From positions 39,249,880-39,313,879 of the forward strand of contig CP141132.1 in assembly GCA_035236585.1 (NCBI GenBank): 64,000 nt of DNA. The letters run 5' to 3'. The notes under the pieces were generated by a model. It saw only the letters and a program-made list of their open reading frames with translations, ran no database searches and had not been told where the DNA came from. Of this stretch, positions 57,398 to 64,000 are shown piece by piece. A program made the position numbers and the translations under genes. How positions within the stretch are numbered: the first letter of the stretch is position 1; each line of letters opens with the position of its first letter. The DNA is from Warburgia ugandensis. Its lineage: Eukaryota > Streptophyta > Magnoliopsida > Canellales > Canellaceae.

Positions 57398-58970
57398 CTA
57401 TCATTTTTCTAGTCCCAAGTAAAATAATAAAAAATTTACTTTTCAAAAACTGATAGAAGGTGCCACTTTCATATGTACTCACAAATGCATTTTGCACATG
57501 CAATGTACCCTTGAACCCCAGGTTACCCCTAGCGGACGAGTTAGGCCTCATGATGGTTTGGAGTGAATATACCCACAAAATTCTCTAAGATTGAGTTCCC
57601 TATTTTATCTCAAAGATTCCTCATTCATTAGCACTCTACTAGTTTTTCACAACTTATTAGAGAGGATTGATAATTTTATAAATCATGCACATACTAAAGA
57701 CATTTCATTCCAGTTATTTCTCGAAGTGCATGTGTGTGTATAGCCACATATGTCCTGACTTCTAATTGGATATGCTTAAATTCCACTGAAAATATGTCTT
57801 GACCTCAAATCCTTTCAGGTGTACTCTTAGAAATGAAACTCTCAGATAAGGGTTAAAACATATTTCTCTCATTACGTGATTGAATCCAAGACAAAGGGAA
57901 GTGATCCCTAAGAGTTGATGTTATTACCAAGATTATTAGAGGCAATGTACCTTAATTCCTTCTTTTTATCTACTCTTTAAGGATATGTTCCACCTAAGAT
58001 CCACATGTTTATAGATTGGATGAAACGTTGGTCCAGGTAGGCTTCTAAAAAGAAGTGTATAAGGATTTCAAGGGTTCAAAATTGAGTAGAGGTCTTCAAT
58101 GAATATTTGTTAGGACAACTTTTCATTTAGTTATAGTTGAAGTGAATATTTCTCCTCTTTTTCTATTTAAGATACTCCTTTCTTTTCAATTTTCTTTACT
58201 CTTCGTTTTCTTTTGACTTCTTTGAAAGAAAGACTTTTGATGTTTCTCACTTCCTTGACTTTTTATCCTTTTTGAACTTTTTCTACTAACTCTACTGATT
58301 TTGAAAATGAGTAAGGTTATTTATTTTATTGGTTTTTTTTAATTAAGGTAAGCGAGGTTCAAAAACCAAGGCTTTAATAATAGGCTCAAAGGGCTAACTA
58401 GTGGTAGATATATTGGTTAGGCTTCATGTATCAAGGATGACCTCTATCAATTCTTGAGTTTCTTAAAGCCTATCAGATTCAATAAATTTTATGGAAATAA
58501 AACTATTACTCCTATTTATTCTTGATAATTAACCAAAACAAGGATAACAGGATCACACTAAGTTATATACGCTGAAGAAAACTTTGGAATTACTTATAAC
58601 TCTTTAAAGGAAGATAGTCTCTAAACTCACTGGGTCATAGACCTCCATTGATTTTCCTTAGGGTTTCTAAGTCATACCTCTCTATTAGTCCTAACTATGT
58701 GCTATGTATAAATGGTTTTTGATAATTAACTTTCATAAAATGCTTCAACATATAAATAGTATGCAAAACTAGTCATATACACTTTCATGAAGAGGTGAAA
58801 ATAGTAGAATTACTATATTCTCAGCATCCAGTTCTCATCACAGTACAAGAACTCTTCTAAAATTCTCTTTTTTCTTTTCTTTTTAGTAAAAATCTTAAGA
58901 AAATTCAAAATCCCTATTTGCATCTACACCTCCCCAACCTAAATGAAACATTGTCCTCAATGTTTGAAAA
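57398..58970 (-). mobile_element. 3' non-coding region of the right-hand Athila-like element
   Basis: Collinear with 24828-26450 and 15178-16100: ATGTCTTGACCTCAAATCC, GAAACTCTCAGATAAGGGTT, GGGCTAACTAGTGGTA and CACCTCCCC next to ACATTGTCCTCAATGTTTGA. No open frame. Confidence 0.8.
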
Positions 58971-59199
58971 CATAGGATCTTATAGGGAAAGATGTAGAAG
59001 ATGGAGATTTTTTTGAATAAAACACATGGGTGCCTCTTAAGGAACACTAAGTTTTACATCTTGAGTTAGACATAATGATGAGTGCAATGATGGTACACTA
59101 CAAGGGTTCCTAGAGTGGTAATCTAAGGTGGGTCATGATATTGAGGTGCCTCTAACAGTATCTCATCAATCTCAGGAGTGGGCATCTGTAGGAAAGGTT

Positions 59200-60400
59200 T
59201 TAACCTTTGGTCATTGACTTTTTGGATTTCTCCATCCTTCTCAATCTTGATAGCCCATTAGGATAGACAGTGCATACTATATAAGGTTCTATCCATCTGG
59301 ATGTAAGTTTTTCTGGGAATAGATGCAATCTAAAGCTATACAATAAGACCTTTTATCCAATTGTGAAGTACTTCCTTAAGATTTGGCGATCATGTGCAAC
59401 CTTCATTAGGTGTTTGTATAATAGTGCAAATTCATATGCATCTTTCCTCAATTCTTCCAACTCATTGAGTTGGAGATTTTAATATGTCCCAGCAGAATCT
59501 AAGTCAAAGTTGAGTCTTTTGATAGCTGAATATACCTTGCGTTCCAACTCTACTAGTAAGTAGCATGCCTTTCCATATACCAAGCAGTAGGGTGACATTC
59601 CTATAGGAGTCTCATATGCTGTACGATAAACCCATAAAGCATCATTTAGTCTCATAGACAAGTTTTCCTACTTGGATTGACTATCTTTTCAGGAATCTAC
59701 TTAATTTACCTATTGGATCCCTCCACTTGTCTGAGGGTGGTATGGGATAGCTATTCTATGATTGACACCATACTTTTTCATGAAATTTTCAAACACTTTA
59801 TTACAAAAGTATTTTCCCCCATCACTTATGATGGCTCTAGGAGTACCAAACCATGCAAAAACATTTTCTTTTAAGAACTTTACTACGACCTTTTGGTCAT
59901 TGGTTTTACAAGATATAGCCTCCACCCACTTCAACACGTAGTCCACTCCCACTAGGATGTAAAAATTCCTAAAAGAATTAAGAAAGGGTCCCATGAAATA
60001 TATAGCCCAAACATTTAATGGTTTTACTACAAGGATTAGGTTTAAGGGCATCATGTGTCTCCTTCCTAGACTACCTAATCTTTCACATTTCACACATGCT
60101 CTGTAGAAAGTAGATGAATCCCTAAATATGGTATGCTAATAAAAACCATACTGCAAAATTTTTTGTGTTGTCATTTTTGAACTAAAATGGCTCCCACATG
60201 CACGATCATGACAAAAGGAGATGATTTTATTATGCTCACTATTGGGAATGAATCTCCTCATCACCTAATCGAGACAATACTTGAATAAGTATGGTCCATC
60301 CTAAGTGAAATATCTAGCCTCAGTCAAAAATCTCTTTTTTTCTTGTTTGGTCTAATAATTAGGCATTTGTCCTATAATAAGATAACTAACAATATCACCG
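59200..60400 (-). mobile_element. Athila-like integrase remnant
   Basis: 59710-60093 (127 residues) reads FLNSFRNFYILVGVDYVLKW, ENVFAWFGTPRAIISDGGKYF and NHRIAIPYHPQTSGG, the integrase core of Ty3/Gypsy pol. 59479-59661 reads LNDALWVYRTAYETPIGMSP and LVYGKACYLLVELERKVYSA, its C-terminal part. The zinc-finger end lies at about 60150-60250. Broken; normal order relative to RNase H. Confidence 0.88.
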
Positions 60401-61897
60401 CACCAAGGCAAATGAGAAATATGCAACAACTATTCGTCTAGGAAGGATTCAGTTATAGGCATGTGATCACTAGTATGGTCCATCACTAATCTGGATAAGT
60501 GATTTGCTACAACATTTTTGGCACCTTTATTGTCTTGAATTTCTAAGTCAACTTAGGTTTTGTATCCTTTTTGAAAAGGAGGTACTTTAAAGTAATGTGA
60601 TCTAAGTAAACTATAATTTTAGACCCTAATAGATAAAATCTAAATTTATCCACAGCAAACATTATAGCTAACAACTCTTTCTTAGTGGTTGAGTAATTGA
60701 GTTACATATCATTTTGTGTTTTACTAGCATAATATATTACATAGGGAAGTTTATTAATGCGCTGCTCCAAAACAGCTACAATGGCATAATCTGATGCATC
60801 ACACATTGTCTCGAAACATGCATTCCAGTTTGGTGGTCAGATAATGGGTACAGAAGTCAACTCGGCCTTGAGTCACTCAAATGCCTTTTTACAATCATCA
60901 TAAAATTCGAAAATGGCCTCCTATGTAAGAAAATTACATAAGGGCTTGGCAATTTTGCTAAAATCCTTGATGAAGCATTAAAAAAAGCAAGCATGTCCTA
61001 AAAAGGAGTAGATTTCTTTCACCATCCTTGGTGGAGAAAGGTTGGCTATCAAATCTACTTTTCCTTATCAACTTCTATCCCATTGGGTGATATTATGTGG
61101 ACTAAAACTATCCCACTCTGTACCATAAAATGGAACTTTTCCTAGTTTAAAACAAGATATTTCTCCAATGCCTTACTAGAACTAACTTCAAGTGGTGCAG
61201 GCACTCATCAAATGATGAGCCAAGATTGAGAAGTCATCCACAAACACCTCAAAGAAACCTTTCTACCATATCAGAGAAAATGCTCAAAATACACCTTTGA
61301 AATATAGCTGGAGCATTACAAAGCCCCAAAGGCATGCATTGGTAGGAGAAGGTTCCAAAAGCGTAGAGGAAGGTGGTCTTCTCCTGATCCTTTGGTGCTA
61401 TAGGAATCTAGTTGTAATCAAAATATCCATCCAGGAAACAATAATAGCTATATCTGATCTACCTCTCTAGCATTTGGTCAATGAAGGGTAGACGAAAATG
61501 ATCTTTCCTCACAACCATGTTGAATTTATGTTAGTCAATGCAAACTCTTTAGCCAATGATCATGCAGGTGGGTACTAATTCATTATCCTCATTTTTTACT
61601 ATCATGACCTTGGATTTCTTAAGTACAACCTAAATGAAGTTGACCCAAGTATTGTCAAAGATAGGATATATAACACCAACATCTAATAGCTTTAGGACCA
61701 TCTTTGACCACACCCTTCGTGTGGGGGGTCAGTCATCTTTGGGTTTCCCTAGAAGGTTTTGCATTTTCTTCTAGGTGTATCCTATGCATGCATATGTAGT
61801 CTTATGTCTGCTATTGTCCACCCTATAGTAGTTTTATGTTCATTAAGAACATCTAAAAGCTTACCTTCTTGTTCATTATCTAAATCTGATGCTATTA
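60401..61897 (-). mobile_element. Athila-like RT and RNase H remnant
   Basis: Minus-strand translation shows RNase H-end residues near 60480-60560 and RT-type stretches across 60900-61700, in broken pieces. Position between linker and integrase fits Athila/Tat pol. No long open frame remains. Confidence 0.7.
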
Positions 61898-62185
61898 TCA
61901 TAGAAAAGTTTTCATCTGAGCTAGGTATGAATATTTCAAGTTGTTAGGCAATGGTTTTAGGTCTAGAGATGTTGGTTGCTCTATCGAGGGTGTGGGGACA
62001 GATTCAGAAGGTGGAAGTCGTTCCACATAAGGACCCCACTTGGAGGTATCCATGATTGGAGTAGCCTTCAAAAGGTTGTTTACCTCCTCAATAGACTTGT
62101 CTATATCAAATTCTCTATTAAAGTGCATAAGACAAGCCTCTAGTGGGTCAAAGATGGATAATGGTGGATGAATGTTATTAATTAG
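61898..62185 (-). mobile_element. Athila-like protease-to-RT linker remnant
   Basis: The minus-strand frame carries LEACLMHFNREFDIDKSIEE, LLKATPIMDTSKWGPYVERL and PTSLDLKPLPNNLKYSYLA, matching the linker at 27251-27742 (ACLAHFNEFNEDALIKEVN, IMDIEKW) and the start of RT. It runs directly into the fold-back element at 62186. Confidence 0.85.
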
Positions 62186-63073
62186 TGTAACAACTCGAGG
62201 GCCTCGCACACAACTATATTGTCTGCTCTGGAGACTGGGGCCTCTAACACCCAGGCCCCGCACAATTTTGTTCTTCCCCCGTGGGGGAAAAGGCCTGGTT
62301 TGTATAGAAAGTCCTCTAAACCTTTATCAACAGCCCAGTAACTCTCCCCTTAGCAATGTGGGACTAACTCTCAGTGCCTCACCTTACCTAGAAGCCTGCC
62401 AGCCTCAGTGACTGTGCCTTTTGGCCTACCCTCATCAGTCAAGGCTAGCCACACTGTAATGACCCGAGGGTCCCACACACAACCATATTGTCTGCCTTGG
62501 CAATGAGGGCGGGCCAAAAGGGGCAGTTGCTGAGGCTGGCAGGCTTCTAGGCAAGGTGAGGCACTGAGAGTTAGTCCCACATCGCTAAGGGGAGAGTTAT
62601 TAGGCTATTCATAAAGGTTCAGAGGACTTTCCATACAACTAAGCCCCAGTCTCTAGAGCAGACAATATGGTTGTGTGTGGGGCCCTCGAATTATTATAGT
62701 GGTATTAGAGCCAACCCCTGACCTAGTGGGGGTGGCTAATCACACGTGGGTGCTCGCATGTGACACGCGAGGTCGCGTGTCCCCTAAGGGAGAGAGGGCT
62801 AGCCTTAGTCGATGAGGGCAGGCTGATGAGGGCGGGCCAAAAGGCGTGGTCACTGAGGCTGGCAGGCTTCTAGGCAAGGTAAGGCGCTGAGATTAGTCCC
62901 ACATTGCTAAGGGGAGAGTTACTGGGCTGTTAATAAGGGTTTAGAGGACTTTCCATACAACCAAGCCTTTTCCCCTACGGGGGAAGAACAAAACTATGCG
63001 GGAGCTAGGTGTTATGGGGCCCAGTCTCCAGAGGGGACAATATGGTTGTGTGTGGGGCCCTCGGGTTGTTACA
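62186..63073 (+). mobile_element. Fold-back TRIM-like element with 5-bp target duplication
   Basis: 888 bp, much more GC-rich than its surroundings. Starts TGTAACAACTCGAGGG, ends CCCTCGGGTTGTTACA, flanked by ATTAG at 62181-62185 and 63074-63078. The left arm 62186-62454 is an inverted copy of 62798-63073. Between them 62455-62698 is a ~244-bp unit that starts TGTAATGACCCGAGGGTCCC and ends GGGCCCTCGAATTATTATA, so it is palindromic at its own ends; TGGTATTAGAGCC, a tRNA-Met-type primer site, follows at once. TAGTCCCACAT.GCTAAGGGG recurs in all three segments. No coding capacity. Minus-strand frames here are non-coding. Confidence 0.88.
62701..62713 (+). promoter_or_regulatory. Primer-binding-site-like sequence in the fold-back element
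   Basis: GGTATTAGAGCC (preceded by GT at 62699-62700) is one base from the TGGTATCAGAGCC primer site and lies immediately after the TTATTATA end of the 244-bp unit. Confidence 0.7.
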
Positions 63074-63078
63074 ATTAG

Positions 63079-63500
63079 ACTCTCGATCAAATTGACATCA
63101 CAAGAATCATCAAGGTCTAAATATTGTTGATCAGCATTAAAGACATTTAGCTTAACTTTCATGTTGCCAAATGACAATTTCATTACACCATTCCTACAAT
63201 TAATAATGGCATTAGACATCACCAAGAATGGACATCCAACTATGACTAGAATCTGACTGTCGGGATTAGATATAGGTTGGGTGTCTAGTACAATGAAATC
63301 AATTGGGTAATAGAACTGGTCCACCTATATCAAGACATCTTCAACCAAATCACATGGTATCTTGATAGATCTATCTACTAATTGTAGCATGAAAGTGTTT
63401 AGTTTTAACCCACTATGTCTTAGTTGCTCATACACAGAGTATGGCACAAGTTAACATTCGCTCCTAGATCAAGTAATGCCCTATCTTTGACATGAACTCC
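63079..63500 (-). mobile_element. Athila-like protease remnant
   Basis: The minus-strand frame shows FYYPIDFIVLDTQP, ILVIVGCPFLVMSNAIINC and NGVMKLSFGNMKVKLNVF, equivalent to the protease stretch at 27251-27742. The fold-back element sits just downstream. Broken fossil. Confidence 0.88.
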
Positions 63501-64000
63501 AATAACTTAAGAAATGGTAGGACACTCTAAGTCTCTAAATTTTGGTCGAGTCTTGTGTTGAATCATAGAGCTTAGCTGCTCAGTGAGGAAACCTTTCTTT
63601 TTCTTGTGTAGAGCTCTTTCAAAAACTTGGCATAGGCGGGTATGTCATTAATGACACTAAGCAATGGAATATTGATTTAGACATGTTTAAATACCTGTGT
63701 TAACTCTTTGAAGTTTGTTCCCTTTCTAGCCTTATTCAGTAACTAAGGAAAAGTTGCTTTATGCACATAGGGAGCCTCCATTGCAGTTTTCTTAGCCTGC
63801 CTGACTTTGTTATCAATCCGACAACCGCTCCTATGGGTGGTTATAGACTTAATATGCTCATGAGGCTTCTGATTTTGAGAAGATGACTCTATTTCAAATT
63901 GACCCTTAACGTTGGGGATGGGTTGACTAGAGAATTGACACTTTCTTATATTGTACAATTCAGTTGACAATTGGCTCACCTGCATATCTAATCTAGATAC
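63501..64000 (-). mobile_element. Athila-like gag-end/linker remnant
   Basis: 63743-63985 reads QFSSQPIPNVKGQFEIESSS and ITTHRSGCRIDNK, the SQPxPNPKGQ...TLRSG region between gag and protease in Athila/Tat elements. The element continues past the window edge. Confidence 0.82.

Larger units (their letters stand above)
57398..64000 (-). mobile_element. Athila-like Ty3/Gypsy element, most complete of three, running off the right edge
   Basis: From right to left (5' to 3' on the minus strand): gag end (63743-63985), protease and linker (63324 down to 61898, interrupted by a fold-back element), RT and RNase H (about 61750-60480), integrase (about 60400-59200), end-of-pol DVKL signal near 59050, G-rich tract near 58930, non-coding 3' region and LTR start. 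The coding region is broken at many points throughout. 5' LTR and gag start lie beyond the window. Old. Confidence 0.88.

Noticed and set aside
62186-63073. Cassandra-type TRIM, which carries a 5S rRNA-like region
   Set aside because: Considered because of the small size and TGTAA ends, but I see no 5S rRNA promoter-like region in either arm or in the internal unit.
1-64000. Host protein-coding gene with introns, tRNA or rRNA
   Set aside because: I looked for conserved host domains, and for tRNA or rRNA cores, and recognised none. Short exons cannot be excluded without transcript or protein alignments.

Overview
The window looks like intergenic DNA from a large, repeat-rich seed-plant genome. 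It is AT-rich and I recognise no intact host gene, tRNA or rRNA. Almost every recognisable block is a plant retroelement or tandem repeat: Athila/Tat-like Ty3/Gypsy elements (LTRs starting near TGATAAGTGTTCAATTTTG, a tRNA-Asp-type primer site, gag motifs such as LRSGK), Tekay/Del-like chromovirus LTRs (TGTAATGAC...GGGTCGTCACA, primer site TGGTATCAGAGCC), an RTE-type LINE and a GC-rich fold-back element. I cannot name the species.

Layout. 1-5.4 kb: anonymous AT-rich DNA with a (GA)n run and a hairpin minisatellite. 5.4-9.1 kb: an antisense LINE scrap, then an Athila-like LTR (+) with internal sequence on both sides. 9.1-15.2 kb: a ~175-bp satellite array of about 21 monomers with a 7-monomer higher-order repeat (~1220 bp), split by a 2.49-kb chromovirus solo LTR. 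15.2-18.3 kb: pol and 3' remnant of an Athila-like element (-). 18.3-23.3 kb: chromovirus LTRs and a decayed interior (-). 23.3-32.1 kb: a second Athila-like element (-) with gag-protease but no recognisable RT or integrase. 32.1-39.1 kb: chromovirus LTR/primer-site scrap, then two Athila-like LTRs meeting tail to tail. 39.1-57.1 kb: chromovirus LTR-like DNA (-) holding an almost full-length RTE LINE (40528-52783), which itself holds an 8.8-kb non-autonomous LTR element (43445-52228). 57.1-64 kb: a third Athila-like element (-) with integrase, RNase H, RT, protease and gag remnants in order, interrupted by a 0.89-kb fold-back element and running off the right edge.

Relations and order of events. 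Target-site duplications support a nested history: chromovirus LTR DNA, then the LINE (15-bp duplication, one mismatch), then the long-LTR element (5-bp duplication, near-identical LTRs). The satellite must predate its solo LTR, because removing the LTR and one duplication restores a single monomer of the expected length. All open reading frames recognised as coding are transposon remnants; nothing suggests a host operon, pathway or regulated gene.
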